64,000 bases of DNA from NCBI RefSeq assembly GCF_014646675.1, contig NZ_BMNS01000001.1, positions 490,212 through 554,211 on the forward strand, given 5' to 3'. Both the position numbers and the translations under genes were made by a program. This document shows positions 1 through 8,682 of this stretch, piece by piece. This DNA is from Lutibacter litoralis. Its GTDB lineage: Bacteria > Bacteroidota > Bacteroidia > Flavobacteriales > Flavobacteriaceae. A model generated the notes under the pieces. It saw nothing but the letters and a program-made list of their open reading frames with translations. It searched no databases and had not been told where the DNA came from. Every line of letters starts with the position of its first letter. The first letter of the stretch is position 1.

Positions 1-378
1 CTAGGGGCCCACATTATTTTAGGACTGCCAGGTGAAAGTGAATCAGATTTAATTAACCATGCAATTGAAATCTCAAAATTGCCAATAAACACATTAAAAT
101 TACATCATTTACAAATTGTAAGAAACTCCATTATGGCAGTTCAATATAAACGAATTCCAGAGAATTTTAACTTATTTACTTCTGATAATTATATCAATTT
201 TATTTCTAAATTTATTACTCATTTGCGTCCAGATATTATTATTGAGCGCTTTATAAGCGAAGCACCAAAAGAGTTGTTAATAGCTCCAAAATGGGGCGGA
301 CTTAAAAACTTTGAAATTGTAGCTAAAATTGATAAAAATCTTCAACATAAAAATCTATGGCAGGGTAAAAACTATTAA
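1..378 (+). CDS. YhcC-like radical SAM protein, C-terminal part (5' truncated by window edge)
   Basis: The frame is open from base 1 to the TAA at 376-378, so the gene starts before the window. The visible 125 residues contain GAHIILGLPGE followed by a helix ending LKLHHLQIVRNS and the tail GGLKNFEIVAKIDKNL. This matches my recollection of the C-terminal half of TIGR01212/YhcC-family radical SAM proteins (Elp3/MiaB-like SAM fold). The CxxxCxxC cluster motif would lie upstream and is not visible. The reaction of YhcC proteins is not established. A TTG at base 79 is internal to the coding frame and is not the start. Confidence 0.8.
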   Translation, partial: LGAHIILGLPGESESDLINHAIEISKLPINTLKLHHLQIVRNSIMAVQYKRIPENFNLFTSDNYINFISKFITHLRPDIIIERFISEAPKELLIAPKWGGLKNFEIVAKIDKNLQHKNLWQGKNY

Positions 379-572
379 TTTTTATAACTGCAATAATAAC
401 GTTATCCAAAATAATACTGTTTTAGTAATGTATATTTTGTATGTTTAAGGTATGTTATTTATCTACATAAAACAGTTATCTGAAATGCCTTGGATTTTAA
501 TTCTAGGGTTGTGTTATTATAGTTGTATTTAATCATTATAACTTTCAATTTTCTAACGTTAAAACTAATTTT

Positions 573-1706
573 ATGAGTACTATTATTGTATTAGGAGCTG
601 GCATGGTTGGTAGCACAATGGCTATTGATATGTCAAAAAAACATTTGGTTACGATTACCGATTTTAATAAAAAAGCATTAGAAAAAGCTGTTTCTAAGTG
701 TAATAAATTAATTCCAATTCCATTAGATGTTACTAATAAAAGGGAACTTCAAAAAACAATAAAACCTTTTGATTTGGTTATTTGTGCAGTTCCCGGATTT
801 TTAGGTTTTGAAACTTTAAAATCTATTATTGAAACAGGTAAGAACGTAATTGATATTTCTTTTTTTTCTGAAAATTGTTTTGAATTGAACGAATTAGCAA
901 AACAAAATAATGTTACTGCTATTGTAGATTGTGGTGTTGCTCCAGGAATGGGAAATATTATTTTAGGATACTATAATGAAAAATTAAAAATTACAGATTT
1001 TGAATGTTTGGTAGGGGGTTTGCCAAAAGTTAAAAAATGGCCTTTTTGTTATAAAGCTCCTTTTTCTCCAATTGATGTAATAGAAGAATATACGCGTCCG
1101 GCACGTTATGTGGAAAACAGTGTAATGGTAACGAAAGAAGCTTTAACAGATTGTGAATATGTGGATTTTGAGGGAGTTGGAACCTTAGAATCTTTTAATT
1201 CAGATGGTTTACGCTCAATAATTTTTACAATGCCTCATATTAAAAACATGAAAGAGAAAACATTGCGTTATCCTGGCCATGTTGAATATGTAAAAGTGTT
1301 AAAAGAAAGTGGTTTTTTTAATGAAGAAAAAATAAATTTTAACGGTAATGAGATTTCACCACTAGAATTTACTTCAAAAATATTATTTAATGAATGGAAA
1401 CTAGATGAAAACGAAGCAGAAATAACTGTAATGAGAATTTCTTTAAAAGGAACCAACTCAAATGGCGAGCTAAAAACAATTGTTTACAATTTGCACGATG
1501 AATTTTGTACTGAAACCAAGACGTCTTCAATGGCGAGAACTACAGGTTATACAGCAACAGCAGCGGCCAACATGTTTTTAGATGGATTATTTATTGAGAA
1601 AGGTGTATTTTCGCCAGAATTGGTAGGAAAACACGAAGCCTGTTTTAACTATATTTTAAAGTATTTAAAGGAAAGAAAAGTAATATATAACAAAGAAGAA
1701 CAATAA
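573..1706 (+). CDS. Saccharopine dehydrogenase family protein
   Basis: The protein has 377 residues. The N-terminus is a Rossmann NAD(P)-binding unit (VLGAGMVGSTMAIDMS, residues 6-21), followed by DVAPGMGN-type loops (DCGVAPGMGN near residue 120) and a C-terminal saccharopine-dehydrogenase-like catalytic region. The family interconverts saccharopine with 2-aminoadipate semialdehyde plus glutamate in lysine metabolism, but related enzymes act on other amino acid adducts (carboxynorspermidine, lysine 6-dehydrogenase). The length of about 380 fits lysine-6-dehydrogenase or short SDH-like members as well as true SDH. An ALDH7-type dehydrogenase, a possible next step in lysine catabolism, lies at 42815-44368. 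The gene stands alone, with a 194-base leader in which I saw no clear promoter box. Confidence 0.8.
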   Translation: MSTIIVLGAGMVGSTMAIDMSKKHLVTITDFNKKALEKAVSKCNKLIPIPLDVTNKRELQKTIKPFDLVICAVPGFLGFETLKSIIETGKNVIDISFFSENCFELNELAKQNNVTAIVDCGVAPGMGNIILGYYNEKLKITDFECLVGGLPKVKKWPFCYKAPFSPIDVIEEYTRPARYVENSVMVTKEALTDCEYVDFEGVGTLESFNSDGLRSIIFTMPHIKNMKEKTLRYPGHVEYVKVLKESGFFNEEKINFNGNEISPLEFTSKILFNEWKLDENEAEITVMRISLKGTNSNGELKTIVYNLHDEFCTETKTSSMARTTGYTATAAANMFLDGLFIEKGVFSPELVGKHEACFNYILKYLKERKVIYNKEEQ

Positions 1707-1767
1707 ATTAGTGCGAAAGATAATCTTAATAATTAAAAGAATAATGTTAGGAGTTTTAAAGTTGTTT

Positions 1768-1827
1768 GTGAGACGTGAAACGTCTTTAGTTAAAAGTTAA
1801 GTCGACTTTTCATGTTTCACCCCTCAC
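1768..1827. repeat. Nested imperfect inverted repeat between convergent genes
   Basis: The outer arms are GTGAGACGTGAAAC (1768-1781) and GTTTCACCCCTCAC (1814-1827), complementary at 12 of 14 positions. Inside lies AAAAGT (1792-1797) pairing with ACTTTT (1805-1810). An alternative small hairpin AGACGT-GAA-ACGTCT sits at 1771-1785. It lies between the stop codons of two convergent genes, so it could act as a terminator or be a copy of a dispersed intergenic repeat. There is no long T tract. Confidence 0.6.
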
Positions 1828-1841
1828 ATTTCATTTAAAAA

Positions 1842-3068
1842 CTACATTCTATAAATCCAAGTTGCAGGATTTAATGTTTGGGCATTGTTTGTTAAAACAA
1901 AACTCAAAATTGTTTTTCCAGTAATTTTATCTTTAAAAATAGTTCCTATTTCTTGCTTTGTAGTTACTTTATCCCCAGTGTTTACAAAAACGTTTTCCAA
2001 ATTTTTATACACCGTAATGTAATTACCGTGTTGTATATAAACCATTTTTTTATTGCCACCCATTACTTGTACAGCTAAAACAGTACCATTAAAAATAGCC
2101 CTTGCTTTACTTCCATCATTTGTAGTAATCCTAACACCATTACTTTGTATTGTGGTTGATTTTACAATTGGATGTGGCTGTTTACCATAAAACGTAGATA
2201 CAAAACCTTTCTCTACTGGCCAATCTAATTTCCCTTTATTAAGTTCAAATTTTGAAGCTAATTCCTTTGCTTCAGGAGTTAAAGCGAATGTTGTAGAAGC
2301 CGTTCTAGAAGTATTTCCAGATTTTTTATTTGATGCTACAATTGCAGCTCTAATAAGTTTATCTATTTGTGCAGCAACTCTACTTTCTTCTCTTTGAAAC
2401 TGTTTAATTTGTTTCTTGTATTTGTTTTCTTTCTGTTTTACTTTGCTCAATAAAACTTCTTGTTCTTTTTTTTCTTTTTCAATATCAGATTGTTGTTTCC
2501 TCTGTACATCTAAAAGCTTTTTCTTTTGATCTTTTTTAACTTGTAGCGAGTCTGTTAACGTCTGTAATTCAGAAGTTTTTATGTGAATTTCATCTCCTTG
2601 TTTTTTCCTAAAGGCTGTATATTGTTTCATATACTGAAAGCGTTTATAGCCCTGAAAAAAGTTTTTTGAAGACAATAAAAACATTATTCTGCTATTTTGA
2701 GATTTACTTTTATAAGAACTATAAATCATTTCTCCATAATCCTTTTTAAGCGCTTCTAAAGCTCTTTTATTTTTATTGATCTCAAGCTGATTTAAATAAA
2801 TTTCGTTTCCTAATTCGTTTGATTCGTTTTCTATGGCATTGATTAAATCTTCTCGGGTATTAATTTTATCATCAAGATCTTTTAACTGATTTAATACATT
2901 CTTCTCTGTTCTTATAGTGTTGGATAATAATGCGTTAATGTATATCTGATCTTTTTGAAGTTGTACACGACGTGCTTCTAATACTTGACGTTTAGATTTT
3001 TGAGCAGTACTGTTTACGCTAATAAGTACTATTAAAAACAGCAAAAGATACTTTAATTTAAACTGCAT
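1842..3068 (-). CDS. EnvC-like murein hydrolase activator (degenerate LytM/M23 domain)
   Basis: The 408-residue protein has a signal peptide (residues 1-22, ending STAQ), a long coiled-coil region (about 25-240, rich in Lys, Glu and Gln) and a C-terminal LytM-type domain (about 280-408). The zinc ligands of M23 peptidases are missing: the HxxxD position reads NGVRIT and the HxH position reads LSFVLT. In E. coli EnvC this combination activates amidases rather than cutting peptidoglycan, and I infer the same here. The start codon overlaps the stop of the DUF4292 gene by one base (TAATG), so the two are probably translationally coupled. It is the last gene of a three-gene minus-strand operon. 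Confidence 0.85.
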   Translation of the reverse strand: MQFKLKYLLLFLIVLISVNSTAQKSKRQVLEARRVQLQKDQIYINALLSNTIRTEKNVLNQLKDLDDKINTREDLINAIENESNELGNEIYLNQLEINKNKRALEALKKDYGEMIYSSYKSKSQNSRIMFLLSSKNFFQGYKRFQYMKQYTAFRKKQGDEIHIKTSELQTLTDSLQVKKDQKKKLLDVQRKQQSDIEKEKKEQEVLLSKVKQKENKYKKQIKQFQREESRVAAQIDKLIRAAIVASNKKSGNTSRTASTTFALTPEAKELASKFELNKGKLDWPVEKGFVSTFYGKQPHPIVKSTTIQSNGVRITTNDGSKARAIFNGTVLAVQVMGGNKKMVYIQHGNYITVYKNLENVFVNTGDKVTTKQEIGTIFKDKITGKTILSFVLTNNAQTLNPATWIYRM

Positions 3069-3841
3069 TATTTTAAACTGATTTCTTTATAACCATTTGG
3101 AATTGAAAACGGAAAAGTTAAACGTTCATTAAATTCAACTGTGCGATATTCTATATTTATGGTTGTTATTTTTTTATGATCAATAGCTCTAATATCAATA
3201 TTTTTGGGAAACTGTTCTCCTTTTATTTTACTGTAATTTGGATACGAAACAGATAGCAATTGTTGCTTCTCTTGATTTCTAATTTCCTGTCTATTTACTT
3301 TAAAATTATCTGGATTCATAAAGAATAAAATCCCAAATAAATCAATATCTTTTTTAGGTTTTAATTGGTACAAATTATTAGCTATTTCAGAGTTGTATTT
3401 TCCCTTTTTTAAATTTAAAACAGCTTGCCCCAACAAAATATTCTGAACTTTTTCGTAATCTAATTCGGTACCTAGCCATTTACTTAATAAAGAAAAATCA
3501 CCATCAAAATAAGTGCGTTGCATTTTTTCGTAATAAATTACTCTACTAGGGGTTATTTTTACTTTTGCAACAGGAATACCAAATTTTGTTGCACTCATCC
3601 AAATAGTTTTATCTTTTTCTAAGCGCAATTTTATACTAAAGCTTACCGAAGTTTTTTCGTCTTTATACTTGGCATTTATTTTAGCATTTACTGTTTTTTG
3701 ATCAAAATTAGAACTGTAGTGGTTGTTGATAATTTTTTTTGTTGAAATACTACTGATATTAGACCCAACAGTATTTTTATTTGATTTACAAGATGTAAAA
3801 ATCAATAAAAAAATTAATACTATTTTAGAAAATATTTTCAT
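3068..3841 (-). CDS. DUF4292 lipoprotein
   Basis: The protein has 257 residues. A lipobox (LLIFTSC, Cys18) marks it as a lipoprotein. The rest is a beta-rich domain recognisable as the Bacteroidota family DUF4292 (KIRLEKDKTIWMSA-like strand near residue 75, FDGDFSLLSKWLG near residue 115). Its function is not established. The gene lies exactly between a TPR protein gene (adjacent, no gap) and the EnvC-like gene (one-base overlap), which points to a role in the cell envelope. Confidence 0.85.
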   Translation of the reverse strand: MKIFSKIVLIFLLIFTSCKSNKNTVGSNISSISTKKIINNHYSSNFDQKTVNAKINAKYKDEKTSVSFSIKLRLEKDKTIWMSATKFGIPVAKVKITPSRVIYYEKMQRTYFDGDFSLLSKWLGTELDYEKVQNILLGQAVLNLKKGKYNSEIANNLYQLKPKKDIDLFGILFFMNPDNFKVNRQEIRNQEKQQLLSVSYPNYSKIKGEQFPKNIDIRAIDHKKITTINIEYRTVEFNERLTFPFSIPNGYKEISLK

Positions 3842-4801
3842 TTAATTTGCCTGTTTTAACAGTGCTATTTTTTGTTTGTATTTTAAAACTTCTTTTGTGT
3901 TATTTAAACCTTCGTGGCTAATAATTAACTGATTGTAAAAATTTAATTCCATTTCAATATTATCTATAACAAAATCAATGCCAATAGTTAAAACGTCAAT
4001 TGCATCATTATATTTTTTAAGTTTATTAAGTGCAAATCCATTTAATTGATATAGAATTGGTTGTGCAGGAAATAATTCCAATGCATTTTTACTATCTAAA
4101 TTTAATAATTCAAAAAGATTATTTTCAAGTTCGTAACTTAGAATTTTAAGCAAGGTTTTAAATTCTTTATTTTTTTTATATGAATTTTTTAAGGCTTCAA
4201 TACTTGTATTTTCAGGTTGATTTTTTGCAGGTATTGTCTCTTTTTTATTTAATTTTTTTCTATTGGTTAAATAGTTTCTAAACCTTCTAATTTTTAAGGT
4301 TGTTAGGGCCTTGGCCTCAATTTTGGTAATTAAATCTTCTGCTTTTGCAAATTCTCTATTTTGAATATATAGCAGCACCAATTCATCGGTATAAATTGGT
4401 TTTAGTTCCACAAGTTGCTTTTGAATTTCTATAGCGTCCTTAAAATTTCTTTGAGCTTTTAAGATATTTACTTTGTGTTTTAATAAATGCCGGTTTTTTG
4501 GATCTTTTGCAAGTGCACGATTTATAAATACTTCAGCTTCGTAATATTTTTTTAAGAGCAAATAGTTTTTAGAAAGTTCAAAATCTACGGCTAAATTTAC
4601 AGTATCAATTGCTGCACATTTCTCCAGATTTTCAATAGCTTTTGAATAATTATTTGTAGTGCTTTGTTTTAAAGCTTCAAAAAAATATTCTTGGAATTTT
4701 AAATCTTGTACTTCTTTATTATCTATATTTTGAGCATATGAAAAACAAGAACAGAGCGCAATTCCTATTAAAAATATGTTATGTAATTTTTTAAAATTCA
4801 T
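3842..4801 (-). CDS. Secreted tetratricopeptide repeat protein
   Basis: The 319-residue protein has a signal peptide (residues 1-23, ending SYAQ) and several TPR-like helical pairs at about residues 30-140 (for example the unit ending YYEAEVFINRALAKDP) and again at 240-310. It is the first gene of the operon with the DUF4292 lipoprotein and the EnvC-like protein. It probably acts as a periplasmic scaffold. Nothing in the sequence identifies a partner. Confidence 0.8.
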   Translation of the reverse strand: MNFKKLHNIFLIGIALCSCFSYAQNIDNKEVQDLKFQEYFFEALKQSTTNNYSKAIENLEKCAAIDTVNLAVDFELSKNYLLLKKYYEAEVFINRALAKDPKNRHLLKHKVNILKAQRNFKDAIEIQKQLVELKPIYTDELVLLYIQNREFAKAEDLITKIEAKALTTLKIRRFRNYLTNRKKLNKKETIPAKNQPENTSIEALKNSYKKNKEFKTLLKILSYELENNLFELLNLDSKNALELFPAQPILYQLNGFALNKLKKYNDAIDVLTIGIDFVIDNIEMELNFYNQLIISHEGLNNTKEVLKYKQKIALLKQAN

Positions 4802-4936
4802 TTAGAAGTGCAATATACAATTTATTCATTTTAAAAATTTTGAATTTTTTCAACTTTAGGCTGTTTTTAAATGAATAAAAATATTACAATTTTTGAATTT
4901 TCAGTTAATTTTAATAGGTTTTGTAGTAGGTTAAAA

Positions 4937-5698
4937 TTACAAAAACTTGCGTTCTATAAGTTCAACCAAGCGCTGTTCGTATTCTGTTTTATCGTTCCAA
5001 TTATAATCTGGTTTTACCAAATTATTTAGAAATTCTTTGGCTTCTTTTTCTGTTTTAAATGAGTTTAATTGAGACAAAACTCTGTTGAAATCTTCCTGAC
5101 TTCCTTCAAATAAATGTTTTACAAAGGCAATTCTATCATTTAATCCAATTTGTAAATTACTTTTAAATAAGGTATCATTTATTGAACGAATAGATTGCTG
5201 TTTATTCTCTTCAATAACAGGATTTTCTTTCGTTGCTTTTTCAAAAAGATTGGTTGCAACATCAGCAGAAATAGCATCTTTAAATTCTTCATCTAAAGTT
5301 GGTTTAGGTAATGCAACTTCTTCAATAATTTCTTTTGTAGCTTTTGGAGTGTCTTCAATAGAAAATTCTGTTGCCTTTTTTTGGGTTGAGGTCACATCTT
5401 CTTCCAGTTCCTTTGCAATTTCAATTATAGATTCAACAGTTTTAACAGTTGCAGATTCTTCGGTAACAATATCTTCAATTATTCGGGGTGCTGTTTGCAC
5501 TTCATTTTCTTTTTTAAGTTCAATGTTAACTTCATCAACTTTTTCTACACTATTTAAGTTTTCTTCAACAAATTTTAAAATTGTTAATTTTTCATAAATA
5601 GTATGTGCCTTTTTATGCAAAATGGTTATGTCGTTATTTTTTAGTTCTAAAATACTGTGAGCCAGGCTCACTAATTCAGCTTCCAATTTTTTGTGCAT
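4937..5698 (-). CDS. Acidic protein of unknown function
   Basis: The 253-residue protein has no signal peptide. It has a helical N-terminal block (about 1-48), an acidic Glu/Val/Thr/Ala-rich low-complexity middle (about 50-165) and a well-ordered-looking C-terminal block (about 175-253, with LQIGLNDRIAFVKHLFEGS and ending ELIERKFL). The C-terminal pattern recurs in Bacteroidota hypothetical proteins as I remember them, but no function is known to me. It is transcribed divergently from tdk across a 177-base gap. Confidence 0.7.
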   Translation of the reverse strand: MHKKLEAELVSLAHSILELKNNDITILHKKAHTIYEKLTILKFVEENLNSVEKVDEVNIELKKENEVQTAPRIIEDIVTEESATVKTVESIIEIAKELEEDVTSTQKKATEFSIEDTPKATKEIIEEVALPKPTLDEEFKDAISADVATNLFEKATKENPVIEENKQQSIRSINDTLFKSNLQIGLNDRIAFVKHLFEGSQEDFNRVLSQLNSFKTEKEAKEFLNNLVKPDYNWNDKTEYEQRLVELIERKFL

Positions 5699-5875
5699 AA
5701 GTTGATTTATTTATTGATTATTGATGTGTTATTTTTAATAAATTTGTAAAAATTCAGAAAAACAGTAATTTCTGTATTACAAATTAAACTATTTAATTCG
5801 AAAAAATATACTATTTAGTATTGCATTCGTTTATAACAAACAAATACAATAACCTTTGAAACGTGAAATTACAAA

Positions 5876-6493
5876 ATGTTTCTTGAAAATACAGTAAATC
5901 ATACCGAACAATTTGGCTGGATAGAAGTTATTTGTGGCTCTATGTTTTCTGGTAAAACAGAAGAACTAATCCGTAGGTTAAAACGCGCCCAGTTTGCAAA
6001 ACAAAAAGTGGAGATTTTTAAACCTGCAATAGATACGAGATACGATGAAGAGAAAGTTGTTTCTCATGATTCCAATGAAATTCGTTCTACACCTGTTCCT
6101 TCATCTGGAAATATTCGACTTTTAGCTACAGATGTTGAAGTTGTTGGTATTGATGAAGCACAATTTTTTGATGATGAAATTGTTGCTGTTTGTAACGATT
6201 TAGCAAATAGAGGTGTTCGTGTAATTGTTGCCGGTTTAGATATGGATTTTAAAGGGAATCCGTTTGGACCAATGCCAGCACTTATGGCAACCGCGGAATA
6301 TGTTACTAAAGTGCATGCCGTTTGTACGCGTACCGGAAACTTAGCACATTATAGCCATAGGACTGCATCAGGTGATGCTTTGGTGTTACTTGGTGAAACT
6401 CAAGAATATGAACCATTAAGTAGAGCCGCCTACTACAAGGCAATGCAAAAGGAAAAAAAGAATATAGCCGAACAACCTAAAAATGGAAAATAA
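5876..6493 (+). CDS. tdk: Thymidine kinase (type II)
   Basis: This enzyme phosphorylates thymidine to dTMP for nucleotide salvage. The 205-residue protein has the P-loop [15 protein letters not shown] (residues 22-36) and the Walker B-like [12 protein letters not shown] (about 89-100). In many type II enzymes a C-terminal CxxC pair binds zinc. Here the region reads [14 protein letters not shown], with one Cys replaced by Thr, and the second pair region reads [10 protein letters not shown] without Cys, so the zinc site appears reduced or lost. It overlaps alr by 11 bases, so the two genes are probably co-transcribed. Confidence 0.95.
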   Translation: MFLENTVNHTEQFGWIEVICGSMFSGKTEELIRRLKRAQFAKQKVEIFKPAIDTRYDEEKVVSHDSNEIRSTPVPSSGNIRLLATDVEVVGIDEAQFFDDEIVAVCNDLANRGVRVIVAGLDMDFKGNPFGPMPALMATAEYVTKVHAVCTRTGNLAHYSHRTASGDALVLLGETQEYEPLSRAAYYKAMQKEKKNIAEQPKNGK

Positions 6494-7592
6494 CCACGTT
6501 TCTGTACTTGAAATAGATTTAAATGCAATTGATTTAAACCTACAATTTTTTAAGTCTAAACTAAATACAACTACTAATATACTGGTTGTAGTCAAAGCTT
6601 TTGGTTACGGCACTAGTGCAATTGAAATAGCAACATATTTGGAATCAAAAGTGGCTTATTTTGCTGTTGCGTATGTAGATGAAGGTATTGCACTTCGCAA
6701 CGCTGGAATTAAAACTCCAATTTTAGTATTGCATCCTCAAAAAGCGAATATTGAAAAAATTCTCTACTATAATTTAGAGCCAAACATATATTCTATAAAT
6801 TTATTAACTGCTTTTATTGAAAAGGCAGCAGCGCTAAATATTAAAAATTATCCAATACACATAAAATTTAATACTGGATTAAATAGGCTGGGTTTTGTTG
6901 AAAAAGATATTTCTGAGATCACTACAATTATAAATACTCAAACTGCCTTAAAAGTAGTTTCGGTTTTTTCGCATATTGCTGCAAGTGAAGATTTAAACGA
7001 ACGTTCATTTACGCTTCAACAGATAGCTACTTTTAAAACGCTTTCTTCAAAATTAATTAGCAAATTACCAAACACGCCATTTAAACATATGTTAAATACT
7101 TCGGGTATTATTAATTATGCTGAAGAAGCGCAGTTTGATATGGTGCGACTTGGAATAGGGTTGTTAGGTTTTGGAAATGAAGCAAAACAAACAAAAAACT
7201 TAAAAAATGTATTGACTTTAAAATCGGTGATTTCTCAAATTCATACTATTAAAAAGGGTGAAACAGTTGGTTACAACCGTGCTTTTAAGGCAAATTCAAC
7301 CCTAAAGACAGCAACTATTCCAATTGGTCATGCAGATGGAATTTCTAGACAACTAGGTAACGGAAAAGGCTTTGTGTATATTAATAATACGAAAGCTCCC
7401 ATTGTTGGAAACGTTTGTATGGATATGATAATGGTTAATATTACCGAAATTGATTGTATTGAAGGAGATGAAGTTTTAGTTTATAAAAATCAATCTCATA
7501 TCGAAGAATTAGCAGCTGAAATTCATACAATTCCTTATGAAATTTTAACTGCAATTTCACAAAGGATTAGACGCTTGTTAAAAAAATGTTAA
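6483..7592 (+). CDS. alr: Alanine racemase
   Basis: This PLP enzyme makes D-alanine for peptidoglycan. The 369-residue protein carries the PLP lysine in VVVKAFGYG (about residues 36-44), [13 protein letters not shown] (about 124-136), the catalytic tyrosine in TVGYNRAF (about 261-268) and [10 protein letters not shown] (about 302-311). Its length fits a stand-alone racemase, not the MurF-Alr fusion also found in Bacteroidota. It starts inside the tdk coding region (11-base overlap). Confidence 0.95.
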   Translation: MENNHVSVLEIDLNAIDLNLQFFKSKLNTTTNILVVVKAFGYGTSAIEIATYLESKVAYFAVAYVDEGIALRNAGIKTPILVLHPQKANIEKILYYNLEPNIYSINLLTAFIEKAAALNIKNYPIHIKFNTGLNRLGFVEKDISEITTIINTQTALKVVSVFSHIAASEDLNERSFTLQQIATFKTLSSKLISKLPNTPFKHMLNTSGIINYAEEAQFDMVRLGIGLLGFGNEAKQTKNLKNVLTLKSVISQIHTIKKGETVGYNRAFKANSTLKTATIPIGHADGISRQLGNGKGFVYINNTKAPIVGNVCMDMIMVNITEIDCIEGDEVLVYKNQSHIEELAAEIHTIPYEILTAISQRIRRLLKKC

Positions 7593-7652
7593 TGAATTAA
7601 TTTTTTTTATTACTTTAGCTTTAACTTAATTAATAACTTAAATTTATAATTA

Positions 7653-8063
7653 ATGGGAATGATAAAAGAATTTAAAGACTTTGCAATGAAGGGAAACCTT
7701 GTTGATATTGCAATAGGTTTTGTAATGGGAGCAGCTTTTAAAAGTGTTGTTACTTCATTTACCGGAGGCATTGTTTCTCCACTTGTAGGTTTGATATTTA
7801 ATTCAGATTTTAAAGATTTAAAATATATAGCAAAAGAAGGGGTTGCTAATGAAGCCGGTGAAATTGTAGGTGAAGTTGCAGTATTATATGGTGATTTTTT
7901 AACGAATGTTATTGATTTTATAATTGTTGCTTTTGTAATGTTTATGGTTGTAAAAGCTGTAAATGCAACTAAGAAAAAAGAGGTACCTGCTCCAGCAGCA
8001 CCAAAAGGACCTTCTCAAGAAGATTTATTAGTAGAAATAAGAGATTTATTAGCTAAAAAATAA
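7653..8063 (+). CDS. mscL: Large-conductance mechanosensitive channel
   Basis: This pentameric inner-membrane channel releases solutes on hypo-osmotic shock. The 136-residue protein shows the family pattern: an N-terminal amphipathic helix (IKEFKDFAMKGN), TM1 with GNLVDIAIGFVMGAAF (residues 14-29), a periplasmic loop, TM2 (about 80-100) and a charged C-terminal helix. It is followed by a strong hairpin terminator at 8096-8126. Confidence 0.95.
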   Translation: MGMIKEFKDFAMKGNLVDIAIGFVMGAAFKSVVTSFTGGIVSPLVGLIFNSDFKDLKYIAKEGVANEAGEIVGEVAVLYGDFLTNVIDFIIVAFVMFMVVKAVNATKKKEVPAPAAPKGPSQEDLLVEIRDLLAKK

Positions 8064-8095
8064 TAAAGAAATTTAACCAAACTTTCTTTAATTCA

Positions 8096-8126
8096 AAAAA
8101 GGGTTCGCATTTTGCGAGCTCTTTTT
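8096..8126. terminator. Bidirectional intrinsic terminator
   Basis: AAAAAGGGTTCGCA (8096-8109) pairs with TGCGAGCTCTTTTT (8113-8126) around a TTT loop, with two G-T wobbles. The A run on one side and T run on the other suit both the mscL transcript and the convergent MOSC gene. Confidence 0.8.
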
Positions 8127-8139
8127 AGTTTATAGAATG

Positions 8140-8682
8140 TTATTTTTTAGTTTCGTAGACTTCAGCAATTGTAGGAGCGTTTTCGCAATTTTTAATTAGA
8201 ATAAGTCCGTCGTTAACTGATACATTTCCTGTCTGTAACACCTTAAAATAAATGCCACACATTGTTGAATTCCAAAATTGTTTTAAAATTTTTTGAGTTT
8301 TAAAAACTAGTCCTAATTTAAAACAAGGCTCTCTTGGTTGTGTAACTTCAATAATTGCATCGCCTAATTTATATTGATTTCCAATATGTATTTCGGTTTC
8401 GTCTAAATCTGAGATGGTTAAGTTTTCACCAAACATTCCAAATTTCCAATCTAATTCCGGATAGATTTCTTTCCAGTATGCATAATGATTTTTCGAATAT
8501 GCATATACTGCTTTATTCATTCCGCCATGGTACCTTCTGTCTATTACGGCATCATTTACTACATCTTCTTCACCTAAAAAAATTGGTGTTTCAACAGGAC
8601 TTTTAAAAATACCAGTTTCTATTATTTTTCCTTTGTAATTAATAGTTCTTTTCTCTCCAATATTGACAGATATTACCTTCAT
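8140..8682 (-). CDS. MOSC domain protein (YiiM-like)
   Basis: The 180-residue protein is one MOSC domain: RRYHGGMNKAVYAYS (residues 49-63), FGMFGENLTI (about 82-91) and the conserved cysteine in QPREPCFKLG (about 115-124). MOSC proteins handle molybdenum cofactor and sulfur chemistry. YiiM in E. coli reduces N-hydroxylated bases, and I infer a similar moco-dependent detoxification here. The start overlaps the stop of the GH3 gene (ATGA), so it is translated with it. Confidence 0.85.
   Translation of the reverse strand: MKVISVNIGEKRTINYKGKIIETGIFKSPVETPIFLGEEDVVNDAVIDRRYHGGMNKAVYAYSKNHYAYWKEIYPELDWKFGMFGENLTISDLDETEIHIGNQYKLGDAIIEVTQPREPCFKLGLVFKTQKILKQFWNSTMCGIYFKVLQTGNVSVNDGLILIKNCENAPTIAEVYETKK

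Noticed and set aside
5250-5597. A Ser-rich 115-codon frame on the plus strand
   Set aside because: It is the antisense of the acidic low-complexity part of the gene at 4937-5698. Glu codons read backwards give Ser and Phe.
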